This document shows, in pieces, positions 1 to 8,677 of a stretch of DNA of 64,000 nt (position 1 is its first letter; every line of letters begins with the position of its first letter). The stretch comes from Bacteroidales bacterium UBA3653. GTDB taxonomy: Bacteria; Bacteroidota; Bacteroidia; Bacteroidales; Paludibacteraceae. The stretch lies in contig DFKE01000002.1 of NCBI GenBank assembly GCA_002373505.1, forward strand, positions 1 through 64,000, read 5' to 3'. The notes under the pieces were generated by a model. The model had not been told where the DNA came from, searched no databases, and worked only from the letters and a program-made list of their open reading frames with translations. Made by a program: the position numbers and the translations under genes.

Positions 1-2320
1 AATCGGGATCCTGGCTGAAGAACTCCACGGCCTGGTTAACGGTCATGCAGAGTATATCATAGATCGACTTGTCGCGGTAATGTACATCCAGTATGTCCTG
101 TTTGAACCGCCGTCCGTGGCATTGCTCGCATTCCAGCACCAGGTCGGCCATAAACTGCATCTCTATTGTAATCGTTCCTTCGCCCTGACACGTCTCACAC
201 CGGCCGCCCGGAGTGTTGAAAGAGAAATGGGCGGGTGTCAGACCTAACTGTTTGGCAAGGGGCTGTTCGGCGAACAGACGGCGGATCTCGTCGTAGGCTT
301 TCAGGTAAGTGACAGGATTGCTGCGGCTTGAACGGCTCAGAGGGTTCTGGTCCACAAACTCGATGTCTTTCATCAGATGCACACTTCCGCTGAGATGGCC
401 GAAATCCCCGGTATGTTCCGCGAACACACCGCCGTAGTGTTTCTTCAGTGCAGGGTAGAGTACTTTGCTTACCAGACTCGATTTGCCGCTGCCGCTCACG
501 CCGGTCACTACTGTCATCACGTGCAGAGGGAAACGGACCGTTAGATTTTTCAGGTTGTTTTCGCACGCGCCTTCTATCTCGATATAATTGTTCCAATGAC
601 GCCGCTGGGCGGGTATATGATAGGTGAATAGTTCCGGGCGAGGCTTGCCTTCATATACGACCTTGCCGCCTTTTCTTCCCGCCAGCGGACCGATCTCTAT
701 GATATGATCTGCTGCCGCAATGATATCTTCGTCATGCTCAACGACAACAATCGTGTTGCCTAAGTCGCGCAGTTCCCGCAGTACATGTATCAGCCGTTCG
801 GTGTCCCGCGGGTGCAGACCGATCGACGGCTCGTCCAGGACATACAAGGAACCTACCAGGCTGCTACCCAGAGACTTTGCCAGGTTGATACGCTGGCTCT
901 CGCCGCCGGACAAAGTGTTGCTCTGCCGGTTCAAGGTCAGATAGCTTAACCCTACGTCTTTCATGAACTGCAGGCGGCTCCTGATCTCCACCAGCAGCAT
1001 TTCAGCCGTCTTTTGTTCGATATCTGTCAGTTGGATATGCTCGAACCATTCGTCCAACTCGGAGACAGGCATAGCGCATAACTCCTGGATGCTCTTGCCG
1101 TTGATCAGCACATATCCGGCTTCACGCCGCAAATGGAATCCGTTGCAGACGGGGCACGTCGTCTTGCCCTTGAATCGCGCTAACATTACGCGGTATTGGA
1201 TCTTCGAGTACTGTTTCTCCTCCAACTCATGGAAGAATGCATGCAATCCGCGGAAATACTCGTTGCCGGTCCATATCAGTTGCTTCTGTTCGGGGCTTAG
1301 TGCGTAGAACGGAGTATGTATCGGGAAACCGAACTTGGAGGCATTGTATATCAGCGCATCCAGCCACGGACGCATCTGTTCGCTTTGCCAGCAGGCGATA
1401 GCTTGTTCGTAGATAGATTTGGATTTGTCAGGAACAACCAAATCAATGTCAATACCCATTACGGTACCGACACCCTTGCATTCGGGGCAGGCTCCGACCG
1501 GGTTGTTGAAATCAAACAAATGCTCGCTTGGCTCGATAAAATGGATCCCGTCTGCTTCAAACCGCTCCGAGAACACCTTCGTACACGGTACATTGCCCCT
1601 TTGTACTTGGATTTGGCATTCTCCCTGGCCTTCGAAAAACGCGGTCTGTACGCTGTCGGCGAAACGGTTGCTGGTCGATGGCTCGTGATCCACAATGATA
1701 CGGTCCACCAGCAGGAACGCCTCATGCCCTTCCGCTTTTTTCCAACTCTGGTCGTCCAGACGCACCGTGTCGCCGTCGATGAACAGACGGCTGAAACCTT
1801 GGCTCTGCCATAACGCCAGTTGTTCTTGCAGTGTTCTGCCTTCGGGAAGAATGATAGGACTCAGCAGATACAGACGTGTGTCCTTGGGCTGGCTCTCCAT
1901 GTATTGCACCACGTCGCGGATGGTGTTCTTGCGTACTTCTTCACCGCTCACGGGCGAGTACGTCTTGCCTACGCGCGCGTACAAGAGTTTTAGATAGTCA
2001 TAAATCTCCGTCACGGTGCCTACGGTGGAACGGGGATTGCGGCTGGTCACTTTCTGCTGGATGGCTATAGCGGGCGGGATGCCTTCGATCTTTTCGACGT
2101 CCGGTTTCTGCATCCTGCCCATAAACTGCCTCGCATAAGCGCTCAGACTCTCTACATATCTCCGCTGGCCTTCTGCATATAAGGTATCGAACGCCAGCGA
2201 ACTCTTGCCGCTGCCGCTCACACCTGTCACCACCACCAACTTGCCGCGGGGGATATCTACTGTCACATGCTGCAAGTTATGGGTGTTCGCCTCTTCTATG
2301 TGTATAAAATCCTCTTTCAA
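1..2320 (-). CDS. uvrA: UvrA, excinuclease ABC subunit A (partial, C-terminus beyond left edge)
   Basis: DNA-damage recognition ATPase of nucleotide excision repair; works as a dimer with UvrB. About 773 N-terminal residues are present of a family usually near 940. Seen on the minus strand: the first Walker A (GVSGSGKSSLAFDTLYAEGQ) close to the N-terminus, zinc-type CPEC and CPVC pairs, the first ABC signature LSGGESQRI with LDEPSIGLH, a second Walker A GVSGSGKSSLVSK, and a second zinc module CETC...CEQC. The final signature and Walker B lie outside the window. No ATG precedes the conserved IHIEEANTHNLQ block. The frame has a stop (TAG) just upstream, and the best start is the TTG at 2318-2320, giving MKEDFIHIEE. 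That TTG lies inside a short tandem repeat (2319-2356). It is the last gene of a minus-strand series with recQ, rimO and HU genes. Confidence 0.96.
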   Translation of the reverse strand, partial: MKEDFIHIEEANTHNLQHVTVDIPRGKLVVVTGVSGSGKSSLAFDTLYAEGQRRYVESLSAYARQFMGRMQKPDVEKIEGIPPAIAIQQKVTSRNPRSTVGTVTEIYDYLKLLYARVGKTYSPVSGEEVRKNTIRDVVQYMESQPKDTRLYLLSPIILPEGRTLQEQLALWQSQGFSRLFIDGDTVRLDDQSWKKAEGHEAFLLVDRIIVDHEPSTSNRFADSVQTAFFEGQGECQIQVQRGNVPCTKVFSERFEADGIHFIEPSEHLFDFNNPVGACPECKGVGTVMGIDIDLVVPDKSKSIYEQAIACWQSEQMRPWLDALIYNASKFGFPIHTPFYALSPEQKQLIWTGNEYFRGLHAFFHELEEKQYSKIQYRVMLARFKGKTTCPVCNGFHLRREAGYVLINGKSIQELCAMPVSELDEWFEHIQLTDIEQKTAEMLLVEIRSRLQFMKDVGLSYLTLNRQSNTLSGGESQRINLAKSLGSSLVGSLYVLDEPSIGLHPRDTERLIHVLRELRDLGNTIVVVEHDEDIIAAADHIIEIGPLAGRKGGKVVYEGKPRPELFTYHIPAQRRHWNNYIEIEGACENNLKNLTVRFPLHVMTVVTGVSGSGKSSLVSKVLYPALKKHYGGVFAEHTGDFGHLSGSVHLMKDIEFVDQNPLSRSSRSNPVTYLKAYDEIRRLFAEQPLAKQLGLTPAHFSFNTPGGRCETCQGEGTITIEMQFMADLVLECEQCHGRRFKQDILDVHYRDKSIYDILCMTVNQAVEFFSQDPD

Positions 2321-2356
2321 CTCTAACCTCAAACCTCTAATCTCAAACCTCTAAAC
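2319..2356. repeat. Tandem word repeat at the uvrA 5' end
   Basis: Imperfect repeats of CTCTAACCTCAAAC / CTCTAATCTCAAAC words fill the whole 35-bp space between uvrA and the upstream HU-LysM gene. On the minus strand the array reads TTTGAG/TTAGAG words and contains both the stop that closes the upstream reading frame and the TTG used as the uvrA start. Confidence 0.7.
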
Positions 2357-3600
2357 TACTTCCTGCATGCCGCCTCTGCCTCGATACGCAGCCTTTCCAA
2401 CTCGGCACGGGAGTTGGCATTCGTGGTGTCTAATTGTTCTGCTGTCAATCGGGGAACCCGGATAGGTGTGCCGATTTCGATATTGCTGGGGTTGGTTATA
2501 CGGTCCCGGTTCGCATCGTAGAGATACGGCCAGTAACGTTTGTCTCCGTAGAACCGTTTGGACATCCATGTGAGACGGCTGCCGGCATGCATTTCCTCGG
2601 TGGTTATCAGATCCGAATAAGGGGCTTCTTCTAGCTCTATACCATCCGAGATGGCTAAGAACTCGTCCAGAATCTGTTGCTGGGGAATGTCGCCTTCCGG
2701 AATCAACGCCATTTGAGGATCCTCTTCTCCCTCCCTTGAGGGGTGAAGAGCTCCGCTCGATCGAGCGTCCTGTGGACGGTCGTAGAACTCCCCCGGGGTG
2801 GGGTTCTCCGAAATGGTGTCTTCCACTTGTTCTGTCTGTGGCTGCTGAGGCTGGGCAAGCGACTCCAACCAACTGCTCAGACGGTTGCGAATCAGCAAAT
2901 AACCGCCTCCTAACAATAACAGCAATACAATAACGCAAATCAGCAAATCGCGCAGGAAATGATATTTCTTGGGCTTTTTAGGAGCCTCTTCCTTAACCGG
3001 CTCCGGCTCAACAATCGGCTCCGGCTCAACAATCGGCTCCGGCTCAACAACCGGTTCAGGCTTAGCAACAGGCTCCGGCTCTACAACCGGCTCCGGTACA
3101 ACAACCGGTTCAGGCTTAACAATCGGCTCCGGCTCAACAACAGGCTCCGGTTCAACAATCGGTTCCGGTTCTTCCGTATCCGCTTCTTTGTTGGGGTCTT
3201 GACCCAAATCAGCCAGTAAGCCTACTATCTCATCGGCCTGTTCGCCCAGTTTCTTTATCGGATCAATAGGAAAATCGCCCTCTTCCGGCTGATGGCTGAC
3301 ATCCGAAGGCTGGTTGCTCTCAATCATCTCTTTGACGCCTGCCTCCGGGGAGAATACAACTTTGTTGTATCCCTCTATCACAATCTCTTCACCGGTGTTG
3401 ATATTGACACTCTTGCGAGGCGCTACGGCTTGTAACTTGAATGTTCCTAAACCGTTGATTTTTACTTGTTTGTCTGTGCGTAAGCCTTCTTTTAACTGCT
3501 CCGCTAAGGCGTTCAGAAATGTTCCTGCCACCTTCTCCGTGACGCCGGCGCGCGATGCTAAGGCACGGCGTAACTCGGTCCAACTCAGTTTGTCTGCCAT
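2356..3600 (-). CDS. HU-like DNA-binding protein fused through a membrane segment to a LysM-like domain
   Basis: 414 residues. Residues 1-95 form an HU/IHF fold (INGLGTFKL and a GEEIVIEGYNKVVFSP arm, as in Bacteroidales HU paralogues). Residues 142-203 are an acidic proline-rich linker built from EPEPIV/EPEPVV repeats. A single hydrophobic span lies at 216-238 (LLICVIVLLLLLGGGYLLI) after a KKPKK stop-transfer-like patch. The C-terminal part (about 332-385) looks like LysM (AGSRLTWMSKRFYGDKRYW...GTPIRVP). By topology the HU domain should be cytoplasmic and the LysM periplasmic, so the protein could tie the nucleoid to peptidoglycan; that is inference. Residues 265-297 are encoded by DNA resembling an intergenic repeat at 8318-8364. 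It is 3 bp from the next HU gene and probably co-transcribed. Confidence 0.85.
   Translation of the reverse strand: MADKLSWTELRRALASRAGVTEKVAGTFLNALAEQLKEGLRTDKQVKINGLGTFKLQAVAPRKSVNINTGEEIVIEGYNKVVFSPEAGVKEMIESNQPSDVSHQPEEGDFPIDPIKKLGEQADEIVGLLADLGQDPNKEADTEEPEPIVEPEPVVEPEPIVKPEPVVVPEPVVEPEPVAKPEPVVEPEPIVEPEPIVEPEPVKEEAPKKPKKYHFLRDLLICVIVLLLLLGGGYLLIRNRLSSWLESLAQPQQPQTEQVEDTISENPTPGEFYDRPQDARSSGALHPSREGEEDPQMALIPEGDIPQQQILDEFLAISDGIELEEAPYSDLITTEEMHAGSRLTWMSKRFYGDKRYWPYLYDANRDRITNPSNIEIGTPIRVPRLTAEQLDTTNANSRAELERLRIEAEAACRK
2759..2810. repeat. Repeat-like segment inside the HU-LysM gene
   Basis: A GGACGGT(C/A)(G/A)TAGAAC-cored block followed by a GGGGTGGGG run. It matches, by eye, roughly 70% of positions over about 45 bp of the intergenic block at 8318-8364 (both contain CGTCC-GTGGACGGT and TAGAAC). 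Here it is translated in frame as part of residues 265-297, between the membrane span and the LysM-like domain. Confidence 0.6.
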
Positions 3601-3603
3601 GGC

Positions 3604-3882
3604 TTACACTTTTTTAAGTTCGTCTTTCATGTTTGCAACAGGTCTGAACACCAGTTGGTTTTTGCTGGGTATTGTCGTTCGTTCGCCCGTACGCGGATGA
3701 ACGATGATGCGGGACTGGCGCTCTTTGATCTCCAGTACGCCTAAACCCTGCAACTGAATGGCTTTGCCTGCCATCAGGTTTTCACGCATGATTGCATTGG
3801 TTGTGCTCAACAGCTGTTCCGCATCTTTTTTGCTTAGTCCCGATGCTTCTGCTATCAAACTGACAAATTCTTTCGTTAGCAT
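3604..3882 (-). CDS. HU/IHF-family DNA-binding protein
   Basis: 92 residues, the usual length for HU or IHF subunits. The N-terminal helices (FVSLIAEASGLSKKDAEQLL) are followed by the strand region GLGVLEIKERQSRIIVHPRTGE and the beta-arm end NQLVFRPVANMKDELKK, where the conserved R-x-N-P-x-T-G motif of the family appears as VHPRTGE. It should bind and bend DNA as a dimer in the nucleoid. It lies 17 bp after rimO and 3 bp before the HU-LysM fusion, so the two HU-type proteins are probably co-expressed and could in principle form mixed dimers (inference). Confidence 0.92.
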   Translation of the reverse strand: MLTKEFVSLIAEASGLSKKDAEQLLSTTNAIMRENLMAGKAIQLQGLGVLEIKERQSRIIVHPRTGERTTIPSKNQLVFRPVANMKDELKKV

Positions 3883-3899
3883 GATATATGTTTTTGTCT

Positions 3900-5279
3900 T
3901 TATTTTATTATACGTCCGTATAGGTCAAACTCCTCTGCTTTGGTGATCTCCACATCATAAAACTCTCCGGTCTGAATGCTGTCTTCTGACGGCTGACGGC
4001 TCACCAGCACTTCGCAGTCCACCTCCGGGCTGTCGTATTGTGTCCGGCCTACGTAGTATTCGCCTTCTTCGCGGTCTATAATCACCCGTTCTGTTCTGCC
4101 TGCAAAACGCTGCATCAACTCGCCGCTTATCTCTTGCTGGATTGCCATCAGTTCTGCGGCGCGGGCGTCTTTCACCTCTTGGGGAATATCATCTTTGTAA
4201 TGCCTGTGCGCATACGTGCCTTCCTCGTCCGAATAAGCGAAACAACCCATCCGTTCGAAACGCATCTCTTTCACCCATTCCTTCAACTCCTCAAAATCCT
4301 CCTCGGTCTCTCCGGGGTGGCCTACCAGCAAGGTCGTGCGGATGCAGATACCCGGCACTCTCTCGCGTATCTTCCTGATCAGCGCATCCTGTTCCGCCCG
4401 CGTTATGTGTCTCCGCATCAGACCCAGCATATGGTCTGTGCAATGTTGCAAAGCGATATCCAGATATTTGCATACATTCGGATGTTTGGCCATCACGTCC
4501 AGCAACCCTTCCGGAAAATCTGTCGGGTAGGCGTAATGCAGTCGGATCCATTCTACGCCGGGCACTTGCGCTATCTCGTCAACCAGCTCCGGCAGTAAAT
4601 GCCTGCTTTTTTCTTTGAGCGAAGCGGTCTTTGTACTTTCTACTAAATCTAACCCGTAACTGCTCAAATCCTGTGCAATGACGTTCAGCTCTTTCACACC
4701 TTGGCTCACCAGCCACCGTACTTCGTCCATAATCTCCTCTTTCGGCCGGCTTGTATGTCTTCCTGTTATCAAAGGAATAGCGCAGTAAGAACACATCCGG
4801 TTGCAGCCCTCGCTGATCTTCAGATAGGCATAATGCTTCGGCGTCGTCAGCTTCCGCTCAAAAGACTCACAACCGGTTGATACATGCGGGGCTTTTGTCT
4901 TTTGTCTTTGAGCGGAGCGGTCTTTATTCAGCAACTCCACGAGTTGCATGAAGTCGAACTTGCCGTAATACTCATCCACTTCCGGCAACTCTGCTTCCAA
5001 CTCTGCGCGGTACCGTTCGCTCAGACAACCCATGACGATCAGCTTCCGCAGTTTCTTCTCTTTCTTCCGCTCTGCCATCTGGAGGATCATGTTGATACTC
5101 TCTTCTTTGGCGTCGCCGATAAATCCGCAGGTGTTGATCACGCATATCTCTCCTTGCGGATCTTCCGCGTCATGCACACAGCGCCAGCCTGCAGCCTCCA
5201 ACTGCCGCATCACACGCTCCGCATCCACCAGGTTCTTCGAGCATCCCAGCGTGATAAAATCTATCTCTCCTTTAACCAC
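3900..5279 (-). CDS. rimO: RimO, ribosomal protein S12 methylthiotransferase
   Basis: Radical-SAM enzyme that methylthiolates a conserved aspartate of ribosomal protein S12. 459 residues, a little longer than Bacteroides homologues. N-terminal UPF0004 domain with cluster cysteines C13 (LGCSKNLVDAE), C51 and C85; radical-SAM motif C159-x3-C163-x2-C166 (CNRMCSYC); C-terminal TRAM-like region ending EEFDLYGRIIK. The starting GEIDFITLGCSKN fits the family. Two extra stretches relative to the family as I remember it, residues 118-137 and 213-227, coincide with copies of a repeated DNA word (4906-4925 and 4613-4644). The gene lies between recQ and hupA-like HU genes. It could be confused with MiaB, but ITLGCSKN and the S12-type ending favour RimO. 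Confidence 0.95.
   Translation of the reverse strand: MVKGEIDFITLGCSKNLVDAERVMRQLEAAGWRCVHDAEDPQGEICVINTCGFIGDAKEESINMILQMAERKKEKKLRKLIVMGCLSERYRAELEAELPEVDEYYGKFDFMQLVELLNKDRSAQRQKTKAPHVSTGCESFERKLTTPKHYAYLKISEGCNRMCSYCAIPLITGRHTSRPKEEIMDEVRWLVSQGVKELNVIAQDLSSYGLDLVESTKTASLKEKSRHLLPELVDEIAQVPGVEWIRLHYAYPTDFPEGLLDVMAKHPNVCKYLDIALQHCTDHMLGLMRRHITRAEQDALIRKIRERVPGICIRTTLLVGHPGETEEDFEELKEWVKEMRFERMGCFAYSDEEGTYAHRHYKDDIPQEVKDARAAELMAIQQEISGELMQRFAGRTERVIIDREEGEYYVGRTQYDSPEVDCEVLVSRQPSEDSIQTGEFYDVEITKAEEFDLYGRIIK
4613..4644. repeat. AGCGGTC word, copy inside rimO (residues about 213-225)
   Basis: A 32-bp block starting CTTTGAGCGAAGCGGTCTTT and ending ACTTTCTACT. It matches the intergenic block 48839-48870 at 29 of 32 positions, counted by eye. 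It is in frame in rimO and encodes a hydrophilic STKTASLKEK stretch between the radical-SAM core and a helix. Confidence 0.8.
4906..4925. repeat. AGCGGTC word, second copy inside rimO (residues about 119-125)
   Basis: CTTTGAGCGGAGCGGTCTTT differs at one position from the first 20 bases of the 4613 copy and at one from the intergenic copy at 48839. It is preceded by a TTTTGTC-TTTTGTC dimer. It is translated as KDRSAQRQK between the methylthiotransferase domain and the radical-SAM domain. Confidence 0.8.
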
Positions 5280-5284
5280 TTTGA

Positions 5285-5350
5285 ACTTTTAACTTTCTAC
5301 TAGACGACTTCTTTCAACTTTCAACTTTCAACTTTCAACTTTCAATTTCC
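5285..5350. repeat. TTTCAAC tandem repeat between recQ and rimO
   Basis: Five near-perfect TTTCAAC heptamers follow a TTTCTACTAGACGACT word. The array occupies the whole recQ-rimO gap and touches the last codons of recQ. Confidence 0.85.
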
Positions 5351-7525
5351 TAAATCGCAGTGGAACTTCAGACGTACCAGCCGCACATGCATCTCGTCGT
5401 AATAATCCTCGCCTAACTCCTCCATCGCGGCCTTGATACTGTCGTTTTCCGCGGTCTTGAAATACTCGTATATGTCGGCTTCTTCGTCTGGGTCAACCAC
5501 TTCTTTGATGAAATAATCGATGTTGATCTTCGTGCCGCTGAAGACGATGGCTTCCAACTCATCCATCATCTCTTCCATGGACATACCGCAACTCTCTGCC
5601 AGGTCGTCCAGATCCACACGGCGGTCGATGGCTTGGATGATTTGTTTCTTGCGTGTCGATTTCTTCGCTACGGTGCGGATACGCAAGTCCTCCGGACGGA
5701 TGATCTCGTTCTCGTCCACATACTCCTTAATAACGCGCAGGAACTCGTCGCCGTAACGCTTGGCTTTTGCTACACCCACACCCGGAATCGTCAGCAACTC
5801 TTCCATCGTGATAGGGTAGGTCGTTGCCATGGCTTCCAGACTCGGGTCTTGGAAAATGACGAACGGCGGCACATCGCTCTTCTTCGCTTCTTTGCGACGG
5901 ATGTCTTTCAGTATGGAGAACAGCACTTCGTCCGCTGCGGCACAGGTCGCACCTGCACCTTCCATGATCTCGTCTTCCTCGTCGTGTACCTCTATCGGCA
6001 CTTCGAATTTGCCGGCGCGGCGGATAAATTTCTTACCTTCTTTGGTCAACTTCAGATCGCCGTACGAATCCACATCTTTCTGGATCATTCCTACTAGCAG
6101 TGCTTGCCGTAGGATGGCATGCAGCGTGCTCTCGTCTTCGTCGCTGGCGGCACCGAAATTCTCTAACTCATCGTGGTGATAACTCATCACCTCGGCGGTC
6201 TGGTTACCGTGAAGAATATCTACGATATGTTCGGCTTTGTGGTGTTCGTTTACCTGCTGGATTGTCTCAAGAGCGATCTGAAGCAACTCACTCGCATCCA
6301 CCATCTTATAGGTCTTGCGGCAGTTGTCGCAGTTGCCGCAGTTGTCTTCGTTGTATTCCTCGCCGAAATAGTGCAGCAGCAGCTTGCGACGGCAGATAGT
6401 GCTCTCCGCATAACTCTGGGTCTCGAACAGCAACTGGTTGCCTATTCCGATCTCTTTCGGCGTCTTGTCTTTTTGGAAGCGGCGCAGACGCTCTATGTCG
6501 TCCGGGCTGTAGAAACAGATACACTGTCCTTCGCCGCCGTCACGGCCTGCACGGCCTGTCTCTTGATAGTAACCCTCCAGACTCTTTGGAATGTCATAAT
6601 GTACCACAAAACGGACATCCGGCTTGTCGATACCCATGCCGAAAGCAATCGTAGCTACGATCACTTGGCATTCCTCCATCAGAAAAGCATCCTGGTTCGC
6701 GCTGCGCGTCGCTGCATCCATGCCGGCGTGATAAGGGCGGGCGCTGATACCGTTTACCTGCAGCACCTGAGCCAGATCCTCTACTTCCTTCCGCGCCAGA
6801 CAATATACAATGCCGCTCTTGCCTTCCATGCTGCGGATGTAACGAACCAGGTCCTTATCTACATCCGCGGTCTTCGGCCGTACTTCGTAATACAGGTTCG
6901 GCCTGTTGAAACTGCTCTTGAAAACAGTCGCGTCAGGCATGCCTAAATTCTTCTGAATGTCTTTCTGTACCTTCGGGGTTGCTGTTGCGGTCAACGCAAT
7001 GATCGGGGCTTTGCCGATCCGCTGAACCATGCTGCGGATCTGGCTGTACTCGGGACGGAAGTCATGACCCCATTCTGAGATGCAATGGGCCTCATCTACT
7101 GCGTAGAAACTGATCTTCACTCCCTTCAAAAAGTCCACATTCTCGTTCTTCTGCAAACTCTCCGGTGCCAGATACAGCAACTTGGTCCTGCCTGCCAGCA
7201 CATCGTCCTTTACCGCATTGATCTCACCCCGACTCAGACTCGAGTTGATGAAATGTGCCACACCCTCTTCTTCAGAGTAGTTTCGCATGGCGTCAACCTG
7301 ATTCTTCATCAGCGCAATCAACGGAGAGATAACAATTGCCACTCCGTCCATGATCAAGGATGGCAACTGGAAACACAAACTCTTTCCGCCACCCGTCGGC
7401 ATGAGCACAAAAGTGTCTTTCCCCTCGATAACATTACGGATGATGGCTTCCTGATTGCCTTTGAACGTGTCAAACCCGAAATAAGTCTGCAGCGCATTTA
7501 CTAATTCTTCATGTGTTACATTCAT
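5342..7525 (-). CDS. recQ: RecQ, ATP-dependent DNA helicase
   Basis: 3'-5' superfamily 2 helicase for recombination and replication repair. 727 residues, close to other Bacteroidota RecQ proteins. Walker A at about residues 42-49 (MPTGGGKS), DEAH box in VDEAHCISEWGHDFRPEY, motif VI QETGRAGRDGG, the zinc site CRRKLLLHYFGEEY...CGNCDNC, a winged-helix region and an HRDC domain (LLTIPGVGVAKAKRYGDEFL), then about 110 extra C-terminal residues typical of this lineage. ATG start with MNVTHEELVNALQTYFGF. First gene of the minus-strand series; the promoter I see is about 510 bp upstream, giving a very long 5' leader that carries a repeat array. Confidence 0.97.
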   Translation of the reverse strand: MNVTHEELVNALQTYFGFDTFKGNQEAIIRNVIEGKDTFVLMPTGGGKSLCFQLPSLIMDGVAIVISPLIALMKNQVDAMRNYSEEEGVAHFINSSLSRGEINAVKDDVLAGRTKLLYLAPESLQKNENVDFLKGVKISFYAVDEAHCISEWGHDFRPEYSQIRSMVQRIGKAPIIALTATATPKVQKDIQKNLGMPDATVFKSSFNRPNLYYEVRPKTADVDKDLVRYIRSMEGKSGIVYCLARKEVEDLAQVLQVNGISARPYHAGMDAATRSANQDAFLMEECQVIVATIAFGMGIDKPDVRFVVHYDIPKSLEGYYQETGRAGRDGGEGQCICFYSPDDIERLRRFQKDKTPKEIGIGNQLLFETQSYAESTICRRKLLLHYFGEEYNEDNCGNCDNCRKTYKMVDASELLQIALETIQQVNEHHKAEHIVDILHGNQTAEVMSYHHDELENFGAASDEDESTLHAILRQALLVGMIQKDVDSYGDLKLTKEGKKFIRRAGKFEVPIEVHDEEDEIMEGAGATCAAADEVLFSILKDIRRKEAKKSDVPPFVIFQDPSLEAMATTYPITMEELLTIPGVGVAKAKRYGDEFLRVIKEYVDENEIIRPEDLRIRTVAKKSTRKKQIIQAIDRRVDLDDLAESCGMSMEEMMDELEAIVFSGTKINIDYFIKEVVDPDEEADIYEYFKTAENDSIKAAMEELGEDYYDEMHVRLVRLKFHCDLGN

Positions 7526-7606
7526 GATAGCTTTCTATGCCTTTCTCTTATATTTTTTGTTTATTTTTTCCCTATTTTTTCCTAATATTCTATATTTCTC
7601 CATTTC

Positions 7607-7975
7607 GCCTAGCCCCCTAGTCCCTCTAGTCGTCTAGTCTTCTAGTTCTCCTAGTCCTCTAGTCCTTCTAGTTCTCCTAGTTCTCCTATTCCTCTAGTCC
7701 TCCTAGTTGCCTAGTTCCTCTATCCGTCTAGTCCTCTAGTCCTCTAGTCCTCTAGTCCTCTAGTCCTCCTAGTCAGCCTAGTTGCCTAGCCGTCTAGTCC
7801 TTCTATTCCTTCTCCTTCTATCTTCTATTCCTTCTCCTTCTATTCCTTCTTTCCTTCTATTCCTTCTAGTCCTTCTAGTCCTCCTAACTGTCTAGTCCTC
7901 CTAGTTCTCCTAGTCTCCTAGTCCGTCTATTCGTCTACTTCCTCTGTTTCTTCTAGCCCTTCTGTCCCTCCTGGT
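7607..7975. repeat. CTAGTCCT degenerate tandem array in the recQ leader
   Basis: About 370 bp of 8-10 bp words, mostly CTAGTCCT or CTAGTTCTC, grading into TTCTATTCC words near 7800-7870, with dozens of CTAG tetramers. CTAG is generally scarce in bacterial genomes, so the density is notable. On the recQ strand the array is purine-rich (AGGACTAG repeats). Confidence 0.9.
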
Positions 7976-8032
7976 GCCTTTCTCCTTCCCTCTATCGGAA
8001 GGTCGGGTGGGGCATTCTACTCAAAAACGCTA

Positions 8033-8063
8033 CAAAAGTACTAATATTTTTTTATATATGCAA
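8033..8063 (-). promoter_or_regulatory. Promoter for recQ (and probably the rimO-HU-uvrA series)
   Basis: Minus strand: TTG (8063-8061), 20-nt spacer with an A7 tract ending in G, then TACTTTTG (8040-8033), matching the Bacteroidota -33/-7 pattern. It implies a recQ leader of roughly 500 nt. Confidence 0.7.
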
Positions 8064-8215
8064 GACCTCATGCCTTTTTTGTCTATTTTTTTTCATTTTG
8101 TTTTATTTTTTCCCTTTTGTCCTCTCTCCTTTCCTATGAATTATTCCTTTTTGATGTATTTTTTGCCTTATTCCGTCTCTCTCCTCCCAGCTCTTTTTTG
8201 TCTCTCCCTCTCTCC

Positions 8216-8364
8216 CCTTCAGGGGGCCGGGGGGCTTCCTCTCCCCCCTTAGGGGGCTGGGGGGGCTTCCTTTCTTTGTTTATTGCGTCCAAATCGAATT
8301 TGGACACGGCTCTGCCCGATGGAACGTCCGGTGGACGGTAATAGAACCTTTTGGGGTGGGGGCT
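8216..8364. repeat. G-rich palindromic repeats and GTGGACGGT block
   Basis: Two CCCC-TT(A/C)-GGGG palindromes followed by GG(C/G)TGGGGGG-type tails, then the GTGGACGGT block (8318-8364) that resembles DNA inside the HU-LysM gene at 2759-2810. Related G-rich palindromes lie at 19047-19080, 45055-45074 and 45125-45152. Confidence 0.7.
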
Positions 8365-8395
8365 AATTCAAAATAAGGTCGAAATAGACTCGTTA

Positions 8396-8441
8396 CCAAA
8401 GGATAACCCAAGGATTCCCCAAGGATAACCCAAGGATAAAC
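8396..8441. repeat. CCAAGGATAA tandem repeat
   Basis: Four imperfect copies of CCAAGGATAAC in a row upstream of the transporter promoter. No match to neighbouring words. Confidence 0.75.
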
Positions 8442-8677
8442 ACTGTATTTTGTACAAAATGCACTCTTTCTATATATATACTATGTATATATATACTATT
8501 TTACAGTGTATCAATCCTGAAATGAACAAAAAATTCCATGTTTTTATGCCGGTTTCCAAAGGCTTTTTGAGCATGATTTCATGGGTCCCTTTGACTAAAA
8601 TGGCACCATTCTATCGAAAGATTTCGATATGTTTCGATTGAAAAATGTGAAAAAATTACAAAAAATGCAAAAAACTC

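Noticed and set aside
7974..8341. Short plus-strand frames in the recQ-transporter region
   Set aside because: Produced by pyrimidine-rich and G-rich repeats; no conserved content.
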